Shown one piece after another: positions 9,061 to 16,494 of a stretch of DNA of 64,000 nt. Source of the stretch: Verrucomicrobiota bacterium (GTDB lineage: Bacteria; Verrucomicrobiota; Verrucomicrobiia; JABWAM01); assembly GCA_023269615.1 (NCBI GenBank), contig JAHFSY010000004.1, positions 62,001 to 126,000 on the forward strand, written 5' to 3'. Position numbers and translations under genes: made by a program. Below the pieces are notes generated by a model. The model was given only the letters and a program-made list of their open reading frames with translations, was not told the origin of the DNA and made no database searches. Every line of letters begins with the position of its first letter. Position 1 is the stretch's first letter.

Positions 9061-10611
9061 TCAATGACGGAAATGCCGTCGTCCCGTAAAAACCATCGCG
9101 AGATTCCGCTCGTCGGCCGCAGCGATCACTTCGGGGTCTTTCACCGATCCACCCGGCTGGATCGCGGTCGTCGCGCCAGCCTCGGCTGCGGCGATGAGAC
9201 CGTCGGGAAACGGAAAGAAGGCATCCGATGCGATCGCGCTTCCCTTGAGACCCAGGCCGGCCTCCTTCGCCTTCCACACGGCGATGCGGGAGGAATCCAC
9301 GCGGCTCATCTGTCCCGCACCAATCCCCAGCGTGCGGTCGCTCCCCGCATACACGATGGCGTTCGATTTCACATGCTTCACCACGCGCCAGCCAAAACGC
9401 AGCGCCCGCATTTCATTGGCGGACGGGGTGCGCTTCGTCACGACTTTCCAGTCGGGTTCGTTGACGGCCTGGTTGTCCTTCTCCTGGACGAGGACGCCGC
9501 CGGGGCAATCGCGGATGGCGAAGGACGCGGAGGCGCCGGATTGCTTGCGAATCATGAGGCGCAGATTTTTCTTTTTTGAAAGCAGCTCGCGGGCGTCGTC
9601 GGCAAACGCGGGCGCGATGATCACCTCGCTGAAAATTTCCGAGATTTTTTTCGCGAGCGCGAGGTCGAGGGGCCGGTTGACAACGATGATGCCGCCGAAG
9701 GGAGCCTGTCGGTCTGTGGCCAGCGCCTTTTCCCAGGCCTCGGCAAGATTGTCGTCCTGCCCCACGCCGCAAGGATTGGTGTGCTTGAGAATGGCGAGCG
9801 TGGGTTCGGAAAATTCCGCGATGAGATCGGTGGCGGCGGAGAGGTCGAGGATGTTGTTGTAAGAAAGCTCCTTGCCGTGGAGTTGTTCGAAATGGCGGCT
9901 GAAATCCCCGTAAAGCGCCGCCTTCTGGTGCGGGTTTTCCCCGTAACGCAATTCCTGCGCCTTGCGATGCGAGATTGAAAATTCCGCCGGCATGGCTGTG
10001 CTTGCTGTAGGAGCGGCTGTCAGCCGCGATTCCCCGGAAAGATATGAGGCGATTGCGGAATCATACCGCCCCGTGATCTGAAACACCTTCGCCGCAAGCC
10101 TTTGTCTCGTGGCAAGCGTCGTGTTCCCCTCCCGCTTCAATTCCTCCATCACCACGGAATAATCCGCAGGATCCACAACAACGGTGACGCTCACATGATT
10201 TTTCGCCGCGCTGCGCAGCATGGACGGACCGCCGATGTCAATCTGCTCGATGGCTTCTTCGCGCGTGCAACCCGGTTTGGCGACGGTGGATTCGAAGGGA
10301 TACAAATTGACGACCACGAGATCAATCGGCGTGATGCCATGCTCTCGCGCCTGTTTCTCATGTTCCGCGTTGCCGCGAAGGTGAAGCAGTCCGCCATGAA
10401 TTTTCGGATGCAACGTTTTCACGCGCCCATCCATCATCTCCGAAAACCCCGTGTGCTCGCTCACATCCTTCACCTTGAGCCCCGCGTCGCGAAGCGCCTT
10501 CGCCGTGCCGCCCGTGGAAAGAATCTCCGCGCCGGTCTGCGCGACAGTTTTCGCCAGTTCCACGATACCGGTTTTGTCGGAGACGGAAATGAGCGCGCGT
10601 TGAATTTTCAT
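9061..10611 (-). CDS. purH: Bifunctional AICAR transformylase / IMP cyclohydrolase
   Basis: 516 residues, the usual PurH length. The N-terminal MGS-like IMP cyclohydrolase domain shows [14 protein letters not shown] and [17 protein letters not shown]. The C-terminal formyltransferase domain shows [15 protein letters not shown] and [10 protein letters not shown]. It catalyses the last two steps of IMP synthesis in the cytoplasm. The linker before RYGENPHQ ([11 protein letters not shown]) is encoded by a copy of a dispersed palindromic element at 10007-10030, which appears to be an in-frame insertion in a tolerant loop. It is monocistronic as far as seen. Confidence 0.96.
   Translation of the reverse strand: MKIQRALISVSDKTGIVELAKTVAQTGAEILSTGGTAKALRDAGLKVKDVSEHTGFSEMMDGRVKTLHPKIHGGLLHLRGNAEHEKQAREHGITPIDLVVVNLYPFESTVAKPGCTREEAIEQIDIGGPSMLRSAAKNHVSVTVVVDPADYSVVMEELKREGNTTLATRQRLAAKVFQITGRYDSAIASYLSGESRLTAAPTASTAMPAEFSISHRKAQELRYGENPHQKAALYGDFSRHFEQLHGKELSYNNILDLSAATDLIAEFSEPTLAILKHTNPCGVGQDDNLAEAWEKALATDRQAPFGGIIVVNRPLDLALAKKISEIFSEVIIAPAFADDARELLSKKKNLRLMIRKQSGASASFAIRDCPGGVLVQEKDNQAVNEPDWKVVTKRTPSANEMRALRFGWRVVKHVKSNAIVYAGSDRTLGIGAGQMSRVDSSRIAVWKAKEAGLGLKGSAIASDAFFPFPDGLIAAAEAGATTAIQPGGSVKDPEVIAAADERNLAMVFTGRRHFRH
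10007..10030. repeat. Family C palindromic element inside purH
   Basis: The sequence gtaggagcggctgtcagccg and the four bases after it match, with a few substitutions, the intergenic palindrome seen at 44168-44190, 44217-44239 and 42075-42113. Here it lies within the purH reading frame and contributes a linker peptide without breaking the frame. Confidence 0.65.
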
Positions 10612-10662
10612 GACGCGTTCAAAAAAGCAGAGCGGTGATGCGTCGGCAAGCTTCGAGTGATC

Positions 10663-10731
10663 CGACGGACGCGACGGAGCGCGTCCCTCCGTTTCTGAGA
10701 TAGCGGAGGGACACGCTCCGTCGTGTCCGTG
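10663..10731. repeat. Family A inverted repeat pair (purH upstream region)
   Basis: Two copies of an element of about 27 bases lie in opposite orientation about 12 bases apart (gacggacgcgacggagcgcg and, reversed, its near copy cgctccgtcgtgtccgt). Each copy is itself partly palindromic, so the pair can form a long cruciform or hairpin. Further copies lie at 11533-11562, 31368-31394 and 31498-31525. The arrangement resembles REP/BIME elements. Confidence 0.75.
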
Positions 10732-10785
10732 TCGCGCACCAAATCATCGTTCACTCGCCAAGACCATCGGAACCATGTTTTCTTA

Positions 10786-10816
10786 TTGACCTGTATAACC
10801 ATACGATCGTATGGTT
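10786..10816 (+). promoter_or_regulatory. Predicted promoter with 20-base perfect palindromic operator
   Basis: A -35-like TTGACC at 10786-10791 lies 18 bases from a -10-like TATGGT at 10810-10815. The perfect palindrome aaccatacgatcgtatggtt spans 10797-10816, covering the spacer and the -10 box. This is the expected position for an autorepressor site of the downstream winged-helix regulator. The predicted transcript would start only a few bases before the ATG at 10829, so the mRNA may be nearly leaderless. Confidence 0.65.
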
Positions 10817-10828
10817 TATAAATTCAAT

Positions 10829-11416
10829 ATGAACGCCCTTCAAAACATACTCTCGTCCCGGGTCAAGGCCGAGGTTTTCCGCCTTCTGTTCGGGCTCTCG
10901 GATGGCGAGCTTCACCTGCGCGAGATCGCCAGGCGTGCCGGGCTTTCGATTGGGACAGTCCAGCAGGAGCTGGCGGGGCTGGTGCTGGCGGGACTGGTGT
11001 CCACTAGACGGGATGGGAACCGGCTGTACCATCGGGCGAACCGGAATCATCCGCTCTATCCGGAAATCCACAACATGGTTCTCAAAACTTCGGGGCTCGC
11101 GGAGGTCTTGCAGAAGGCGCTGCATCATTCTTCCATCCAGATGGCGTTTGTCTTTGGCTCTGTGGCACGAAATGAAGCGGGCGCGTCCAGCGATATTGAC
11201 CTGATGATCGTCGGCCAGCTTGGGTTGCGTCTAGTCACGAATATGCTTTCGGGATTGACCGGAACGCTCGGACGGGAGATTAATCCCCACGTGATGAGCC
11301 CCGATGAATTCAAGCGCCGGAAGAAGTCGAAAGATCATTTCCTGTCGAGCGTTCTGGAGTCTCCGAAGATTTTCATTGTTGGAGGCGAGCGTGAGCTTGA
11401 AGCAATGGTCCGATAA
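10829..11416 (+). CDS. Winged-helix DNA-binding / MNT nucleotidyltransferase regulator
   Basis: 195 residues from the ATG at 10829. The in-frame ATG at 10811 lies inside the predicted -10 box and operator, so it is rejected. Residues 1-75 form an ArsR/MarR-like winged helix (LHLREIARRAGLSIGTVQQE). Residues about 100-190 form a minimal nucleotidyltransferase domain with the GS...DxD motif (FGSVARNEAGASSDIDLMIV; G110-S111, D122, D124). Such proteins normally pair with a HEPN-domain protein as a toxin-antitoxin-like module; here the partner is only a stub (see 11391-11525). The palindrome over its promoter suggests autoregulation. Confidence 0.82.
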   Translation: MNALQNILSSRVKAEVFRLLFGLSDGELHLREIARRAGLSIGTVQQELAGLVLAGLVSTRRDGNRLYHRANRNHPLYPEIHNMVLKTSGLAEVLQKALHHSSIQMAFVFGSVARNEAGASSDIDLMIVGQLGLRLVTNMLSGLTGTLGREINPHVMSPDEFKRRKKSKDHFLSSVLESPKIFIVGGERELEAMVR

Positions 11417-11525
11417 CGGATGGCTGCGTTCACCCGGGATCTCAAGAAGACGGTTCTCGACCGACTCAAAAAAAACGCACCTCATCTTCTTGAGAAAAAT
11501 CTGCGGGGATGATTTGCAGCCGTAA
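11391..11525 (+). pseudogene. Truncated HEPN-domain partner gene
   Basis: A GTG at 11391, overlapping the end of the nucleotidyltransferase gene, opens a 44-residue frame beginning VSLKQWSDNGWLRS. This is close to the N-terminal SLKQWxxNGWLxPH motif of HEPN proteins that partner MNT-type regulators. After about 15 residues the similarity stops and the frame ends at 11525, so most of the HEPN domain is missing. In another frame, 11421-11513 reads MAAFTRDLKKTVLDRLKKNA, reminiscent of HigA-like antitoxin N-termini. The 3' end may therefore be a fusion of decayed fragments. Confidence 0.55.
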
Positions 11526-11532
11526 ACTGCTC

Positions 11533-11562
11533 CGACGGACGCGACGGAGCGCATCCCTCCGT
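11533..11562. repeat. Family A repeat, single copy
   Basis: Matches the element at 10663-10691 almost exactly (gacggacgcgacggagcgca and flanking bases). It lies directly after the HEPN remnant and before the acyltransferase stop. Confidence 0.7.
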
Positions 11563-11591
11563 TCCTGAAACTGAACCGGTTCCAAGCCCGG

Positions 11592-11613
11592 GCCGAATTC
11601 TTGCGAATTCGGC
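11592..11613. repeat. Family D palindrome at acyltransferase 3' end
   Basis: Nine-base perfect arms gccgaattc and gaattcggc flank a TTGC loop. The same element occurs at 42882-42907, also directly at the 3' end of a minus-strand gene. Its last base begins the TAG stop codon of the hexapeptide transferase, so the repeat helps define that gene's end. It could act as a weak terminator stem. Confidence 0.65.
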
Positions 11614-12302
11614 TACGGTTCTGAAATTTTCCAATCTGCCGGCCACGTGGAGGCGTTCAGGTCTTTGGTCAGCGGATGCCAGAGGTCGAGGGGCTGGATG
11701 GTGAGCTGGCGGTTGTTTTCCATGTTGAGATTTTCGGGCAATGGCTTGATGCGGCCCGGTGTTCCCACCACAAGGCTCATCGGCGGGATGTCGCCGATCA
11801 CGGTGGCTCCGGCAGCGATGAAGCTTCGCTTGCCGATGGTGACCCCCGGCAGAATGGTGCAGCCGCCTCCGATCACCACGTCGTCCTCGATGGTTGCGCC
11901 TCGCGGTGTTTCCATTTTTTCGCGGCGTCCCGGAAAGCGGTCGTTGAGGAAGATGACGCCGGGGCCGACGAAGACGTTGTCGCCGAACCATGTGCGCGAG
12001 GGGATGTACACGTGGGACATGATGCGCACGCCCTTGCCCATGCGGATGATTCCCTCGAGCGTCGAATGATTCAGCACGGTGCAATAATCGCCGATCCGAA
12101 CCTTCGCGCGGATGACCGTGTAGTGGCCCGTCTGGAAATAATCCCCGATGGTCACGTCGCCGTAGATGATCGTGCCCTTGCGCAGGATGCCGTGATTGCC
12201 GATGCGCGCGCGACCGCAGGCGTTGTGATATCGAAACCCGACGCTGACATCGGGCTCGATGATGGTGTTTTCACCGACGGTGGCGTTATCGAAGGAAGGC
12301 AT
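11613..12302 (-). CDS. Left-handed beta-helix (hexapeptide-repeat) acyltransferase
   Basis: 229 residues from ATG 12302 (MPSFDNATVG). The in-frame ATG at 12344 would translate repeat-like upstream DNA and is not preferred. Successive hexapeptide turns run through the protein (TVGENTIIEPDVSVG, GKGVRIMSHVYIPSRTWFGD, TIEDDVVIGGGCTILPGVTI, SFIAAGATVIGDIP) and end in the typical VVGTPGRIK segment. Members O- or N-acylate sugars, often in surface glycan or sialic acid pathways, as trimers in the cytoplasm. The C-terminal ~35 residues after the helix are not recognised. Confidence 0.82.
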   Translation of the reverse strand: MPSFDNATVGENTIIEPDVSVGFRYHNACGRARIGNHGILRKGTIIYGDVTIGDYFQTGHYTVIRAKVRIGDYCTVLNHSTLEGIIRMGKGVRIMSHVYIPSRTWFGDNVFVGPGVIFLNDRFPGRREKMETPRGATIEDDVVIGGGCTILPGVTIGKRSFIAAGATVIGDIPPMSLVVGTPGRIKPLPENLNMENNRQLTIQPLDLWHPLTKDLNASTWPADWKISEP

Positions 12303-12339
12303 GGGGAAATTGCGGAATTGCAAGAAGTCGGCAGGAACT

Positions 12340-12429
12340 TCCAACTTCCAACTTTGAACATCGAACGTTGAACATGAGAATCATGGTTGTTCTGAAAAAA
12401 GCTGAAGGCTGATTGCTGAAGGCTGACAG
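12340..12429. repeat. Short direct-repeat spacer
   Basis: The spacer contains tandem-like units (aacttccaacttccaac, ttgaacatcgaacgttgaac, ctgaaggctgattgctgaag). The last type also appears inside rimO near 32590-32622. No gene is visible here. Confidence 0.5.
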
Positions 12430-13233
12430 CTACTGCCCCTTTCCGCTCGTCTTGTAATACACCTCGGCCTCGGGCAGGAGCTTTTGGAGGTCGGCGATGC
12501 GTTTGTCGTCGGCGGGGTGCGTGGAAAGGAAGGGTGGGGGAGCGCCGCCTTTTTTCTTGTTGTAGTCGCGGAAGCGTTCCCAGAAGGCGATGGATTCCTT
12601 TGGGTCATAACCGGCCTTTGCCATGTAGGTGAGCCCGATGCGGTCGGCTTCGCTCTCCTGCTGACGGCTGTGGGGGAGCACACGAAACCCGGTGGCTGTG
12701 ATTCCGAAGGCAAGCAACGAAAGGTTTCGGGTGCGCGCACTTTCCCCGCTGGCTTCAAGGCCGATGGCGAGCCCGGTGGCGAGTCCCGCCAAAGCCATCT
12801 GCTCGCTCATGCGTTCCGCGCCGTGGCGCGCGGCGACGTGGCCGATTTCGTGTCCGAGCACGGCGGCGAGACCGGCGTCATCCTTTGTGATTTCGAGGAT
12901 GCCCGTGTACACGCCCACCTTGCCACCGGGCAAGGCGAAGGCATTGGCTTGCGGATTATCGAAAAGCACGAATTCCCATTTGGCGTTGGGGATGTCCTGG
13001 TCCGCGACGGCGGCGATGCGTTTGCCGACGCGCTCGATCATCGCGATATGAACGGAGTTGCTGGAAACGGTCTCCTTCTTTTTGATTTCGTCGAACGCGC
13101 TCACGCCCAGATGCTGTTCCTGCGATGCGCCGATGATGTTGAACGAGGAGCGCCCGGTCTGCGGCACGGTATAACACGCGGCCAGCAGGCAACCGAGGAG
13201 GGCTGTGAATACGACAAGCCGTTTCGCTTTCAT
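12430..13233 (-). CDS. M48-family metalloprotease lipoprotein
   Basis: 267 residues. The N-terminus is a lipoprotein signal with lipobox LLAAC (Cys20). The zinc motif HEIGH at 128-132 and the downstream QESEADRIGLTYMAKAG (third zinc ligand Glu, then SEAD) are characteristic of Ste24/LoiP/BepA-like peptidases. It probably acts as a periplasmic or outer-membrane-anchored quality-control protease. No TPR extension is present, so it is the short LoiP-like form. It lies between repeat-bearing spacers with no clear operon partners. Confidence 0.9.
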   Translation of the reverse strand: MKAKRLVVFTALLGCLLAACYTVPQTGRSSFNIIGASQEQHLGVSAFDEIKKKETVSSNSVHIAMIERVGKRIAAVADQDIPNAKWEFVLFDNPQANAFALPGGKVGVYTGILEITKDDAGLAAVLGHEIGHVAARHGAERMSEQMALAGLATGLAIGLEASGESARTRNLSLLAFGITATGFRVLPHSRQQESEADRIGLTYMAKAGYDPKESIAFWERFRDYNKKKGGAPPPFLSTHPADDKRIADLQKLLPEAEVYYKTSGKGQ

Positions 13234-13237
13234 GGGA

Positions 13238-13389
13238 ATAGAGTCCAGAATCCAGAATCCAGAATCCAGCCAATTATGTTTCGGTTGGAGGTAGGGCGTG
13301 CTCGCCGAGCGCGCCGAAACGGTGGTTCGTGGAAAGTGAACCTTTGATCTTGATGGACAACGATGGCGCGCTCGGCGAGCACGCCCTAC
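13238..13389. repeat. ccagaat tandem and Family B inverted pair
   Basis: A short tandem of agaatccag units (13245-13269) precedes two inverted copies of a 25-base palindromic element. The copies are gtagggcgtgctcgccgagc... at 13291-13315 and its reverse complement at 13365-13389. Other copies lie at 20304-20328, 62104-62128 and 62149-62173. Confidence 0.75.
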
Positions 13390-13403
13390 CTCGGAATCGG
13401 CCT

Positions 13404-14477
13404 TTAGGGCTTGACGTCCACGATGTCAATTTTCGACGGGTCGGCGATGCCCAGATTGGCATCGGCAGCGGCCTGGATGTAGGCGGATTGGTCTTTGATG
13501 GGCTCAAGCTCGGCCCTGGGTCGCTGCAGGTTGATCTGCTGAAGGGCAAGCGCATCCAGCGCCACGGCATCGCGACTGAGATAGATCGTGCCGGGGTTCC
13601 AGCAATAATTGGGGTCGAAACCGGGACCGCCGGCGTATTGGGCGATGAGGGAGTCGAGCACGTGAAGGGCGAATTTTTTCTGGATGAGCGGGTTTGAGAA
13701 AAGCTCGGTGAGCGAATCCTCCCTTGTGTAGCTGGGACGCTGCAGGCGACGGAAGTTGTCAATGAGCGAAAGCGACGCGTTGAGCTGGCAGCCGTAAAGG
13801 CCGAGTGCGGGGTCGGTGGTGGGAACGGCCACGTTGATCACCTTGTCCACCTGCTGGGTGAGGACGCGCGTGAAGTGGGATTTGTTGCTGATCTGGTTGT
13901 CCTCGTCCGTATGATTGGGATCGAATTCGAGGTCGCCCCAAATGAGCTTGCCGGGGATGGGAACGCTGATTTCAGGCTTGGGATCGTAGCCGGCGTTGGG
14001 CACGGAAGGCAGGATGGTGACTCCGTCGGCGCGTTGTCCCGGGGGGTAGCCTGCGGCTTCCATCTTGGGGGCGTAGCGGTCAAAGAGGATGACGTGGCTG
14101 CGCGGGATGCCGGCGAGCTCCAGTCCATCGATGATGGTTTCGACGACCGCGGAGCGGCTGGACATGACGTGGCCCGGAGGGGTGTAGATCTTGATGCCGA
14201 CGAAGTTGGCGGGAAGGATGATTTTTTTCCATGCGCCGCCGACGTCCTTGATACCGGCATATTCCATGAGGGCGGCGTTGAACATTTTTCGCACGCGGTT
14301 GACGTCGGGTGTCTGGAGCTTGACCGCCTGCGGGTCGGTTGCGCGCACGACGCGAGCGTGGGCCGGGGCCGGGGTGGGCGAAGTGGCGGGTGGGGCGGCC
14401 GCGAGCGGGAGGGTGGCGGCCATCATCAGGAACAGGGTACAAGGAAAGTTGCAACCCGTGCTGGAGCGTGGCAACAT
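13404..14477 (-). CDS. Exported DUF362-like protein
   Basis: About 357 residues from ATG 14477 (MLPRSS), which leads into a signal-peptide-like segment (CTLFLMMAATLPLAAAPP). A longer frame starts at 14543. The core (KIYTPPGHVMSSRSAVVETI, SHVILFDRYAPKMEAAG, AVPTTDPALGLYGC, SRDAVALDALALQQINLQRP) resembles DUF362 proteins, some of which bind iron-sulfur clusters or are secreted with unknown function. No ferredoxin-type CxxCxxC cluster motif is seen here. It diverges from the protein kinase gene. Confidence 0.65.
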   Translation of the reverse strand: MLPRSSTGCNFPCTLFLMMAATLPLAAAPPATSPTPAPAHARVVRATDPQAVKLQTPDVNRVRKMFNAALMEYAGIKDVGGAWKKIILPANFVGIKIYTPPGHVMSSRSAVVETIIDGLELAGIPRSHVILFDRYAPKMEAAGYPPGQRADGVTILPSVPNAGYDPKPEISVPIPGKLIWGDLEFDPNHTDEDNQISNKSHFTRVLTQQVDKVINVAVPTTDPALGLYGCQLNASLSLIDNFRRLQRPSYTREDSLTELFSNPLIQKKFALHVLDSLIAQYAGGPGFDPNYCWNPGTIYLSRDAVALDALALQQINLQRPRAELEPIKDQSAYIQAAADANLGIADPSKIDIVDVKP

Positions 14478-14574
14478 GGCCGGGCGGTGATTGCGTAATG
14501 GCATGGAATCTGGCATGGTGGACGTGGCACCAGACTTTGCCAACTCGAAATGCGGTCAACAAGCAATTCTCATC

Positions 14575-16473
14575 ATGGCTGAAGAACAAGATCCACTGAT
14601 TGGCGTCATGGTCCGGGATTACGTCCTGGTGCGTCTCTTGGGCCGCGGCGCCATGGGGTTGGTGTACCTGGCGCAGCATTGTGCGACGAAGAAGGAGGTG
14701 GCGATCAAGTTTCTCTCGGGTGAGTTCTCGTCCAAGAAGGAATTCGTCAGCCGCTTCATGAACGAGGCCGCCTCGTGCGCCGCGCTGGAGCACGCCAACA
14801 TCGTCCGTGTATTCGAGGCCGGTCAGGATGACGGCACGTATTTCATGGTGATGGAGTTTGTGGATGGCGTGGACCTCGCGCATTACCTGGAGGTGCAGGA
14901 CAAGCTGAAGGAGCGGCAGGTGCTGCCATGGCTCAAGCAGTCGGCGATCGCCCTTGGTTACGCGCATTCGCAGGGAATCGTTCATCGGGACCTGAAGCCC
15001 GAAAACATCATGGTCACCAAGGCGGGTGAGATCAAGGTGGCCGACCTCGGCCTCTCGAAAAATCTCGGCATGGATCAGGATTTTTCGATGACGATGTCGG
15101 GCACGGTGATTGGAACCCCCTACTATATCTCGCCCGAGCAGGCGCGCGATGCAAAGCATGTGGATCCGCGCACCGACATGTATTCGTTGGGGGCGACGTT
15201 TTACCATCTGGTGACAGGCTATCCGCCCTTCCAGGGAAGTTCGGCGGCGGAAGTGATGGCCAAGCACATGAACGAGCAGCTTCCTTATCCACAGCGCAAG
15301 AACACAGCCCTGAGCGATGGCCTGAGCGACGTGATCATGAAGATGATGGAAAAGGACCCGGGCCGCCGCTTTCAAACCATGCAGGAGCTGGCGGAGGCCG
15401 TGGATCGGCTGGAGCGCGGGGAGTCGGGCATCGTCAAGAAAATCAAGCTTCGCCAGACTGAATCCATGGTGGAGGTTGCCTCGCAATCTCCTTGGAAATC
15501 CCCGGCGCGAATTGCGTCGCTTGCGGTTGCCGCGGTCGTGGCCCTCCTCGTTGCATGGTGGGTATTGAAGCCCTCCAAACCGGCCCCCTCAACGACGGTT
15601 GTGACGGATCATCCGGGCAATACGGGGACAAACCTGACACCGGTTGTGCCGGATCACCCGGGCAACACGGACACAAACTTGACGCCGGTTGTGACGGATC
15701 ATCCGGGCGACACGGAGACAAATTTGACACCGGTTGTGACGGATCATCCGGGCAACACGGAGACAAATTTGACACCGGTCGTGGCAGATCACCCGGGCAA
15801 CACGGTGACGAACACGGTTTCAACTGGAACCAACATCACGTCGGTGGTGCCGCGTCCCGCACATCCTCCGAAACCTCCGGATCACACTTTGGATCCTGAA
15901 GACAATGGTGGGGGGCTCACCATCAAGGGCACGGGCGGAAGCTCGAGCGGTTCGAGGACCCCCGAAGTGAGCCTCTCGTTTAATTGGGTGGATGGGTTTG
16001 TCATCCTTGCGATCATGGCGGGCGTGCTGTCAACCACCCCGATTGGCTGGTTCTGGGGATCACTGCGTGCGGCGGGAATGTGGCTGGCGGTCATGGTGGT
16101 GTTTTGGTGGTTTGATGACATTGCGCAGTGGCTCCACACCAACGCGGCGGTTCCTGAAGGCACGGCAGTGACCCTGGCTTTCATTTTCTTCTCGCTCGTG
16201 ATGATGATGACGGCCTGGATTGCGACCCATCGCCTGATCGGCCACCAGAAGCAGACGTGGCAGGTGAAACTCAACCGCACGCTTGCCATTGTGCCGGGCA
16301 TCGTGCTGGGCGGGGCATTTGGGGCGTGGATGATCGCGATGCTTGCCGTGTTTGCCTCCAGCACGTTCCCGATTCCAGGTTCGTGGATTGGGTCCCGAGT
16401 GCTGAAAAATTTCCCCGCCGTGCAGAAGGCCGCCGAACTTCAGTTGAAGGAATCCCAAACGCCAGCCAAGTAG
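14575..16473 (+). CDS. Membrane-anchored PknB-type Ser/Thr protein kinase
   Basis: 632 residues from ATG 14575 (MAEEQDPL). The N-terminal kinase domain has the glycine loop LLGRGAMGLVYLAQH, Lys45 in EVAIKFLSG, the catalytic loop HRDLKPENIMV, VADLGLSK in place of DFG, and the SPEQ activation segment. A helix follows (IASLAVAAVVALLVAWWVL), then a Pro/Thr-rich region containing five 15-residue repeats (VVTDHPGNTxTNLTP). Three to four C-terminal helices (FVILAIMAGVLSTTPIGWFW onward) end the protein. The extra C-terminal membrane domain is unusual for Hanks-type kinases. It precedes dnaG by 21 bases. Confidence 0.92.
   Translation: MAEEQDPLIGVMVRDYVLVRLLGRGAMGLVYLAQHCATKKEVAIKFLSGEFSSKKEFVSRFMNEAASCAALEHANIVRVFEAGQDDGTYFMVMEFVDGVDLAHYLEVQDKLKERQVLPWLKQSAIALGYAHSQGIVHRDLKPENIMVTKAGEIKVADLGLSKNLGMDQDFSMTMSGTVIGTPYYISPEQARDAKHVDPRTDMYSLGATFYHLVTGYPPFQGSSAAEVMAKHMNEQLPYPQRKNTALSDGLSDVIMKMMEKDPGRRFQTMQELAEAVDRLERGESGIVKKIKLRQTESMVEVASQSPWKSPARIASLAVAAVVALLVAWWVLKPSKPAPSTTVVTDHPGNTGTNLTPVVPDHPGNTDTNLTPVVTDHPGDTETNLTPVVTDHPGNTETNLTPVVADHPGNTVTNTVSTGTNITSVVPRPAHPPKPPDHTLDPEDNGGGLTIKGTGGSSSGSRTPEVSLSFNWVDGFVILAIMAGVLSTTPIGWFWGSLRAAGMWLAVMVVFWWFDDIAQWLHTNAAVPEGTAVTLAFIFFSLVMMMTAWIATHRLIGHQKQTWQVKLNRTLAIVPGIVLGGAFGAWMIAMLAVFASSTFPIPGSWIGSRVLKNFPAVQKAAELQLKESQTPAK
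15598..15822 (+). repeat. Five 45-base tandem repeats in the kinase linker
   Basis: Five units of 45 bases encode VVTDHPGNTGTNLTP and close variants. Most differences between units are single bases, which suggests recent slippage-type expansion. The repeats form the extracytoplasmic or spacer region between the first helix and the C-terminal helices. Confidence 0.85.
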
Positions 16474-16494
16474 GCCGGCCTCGGGTGCTCCCGC

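Noticed and set aside
15598-15822. Tandem repeats as a CRISPR array
   Set aside because: Units are contiguous with no spacers and encode in-frame protein repeats.
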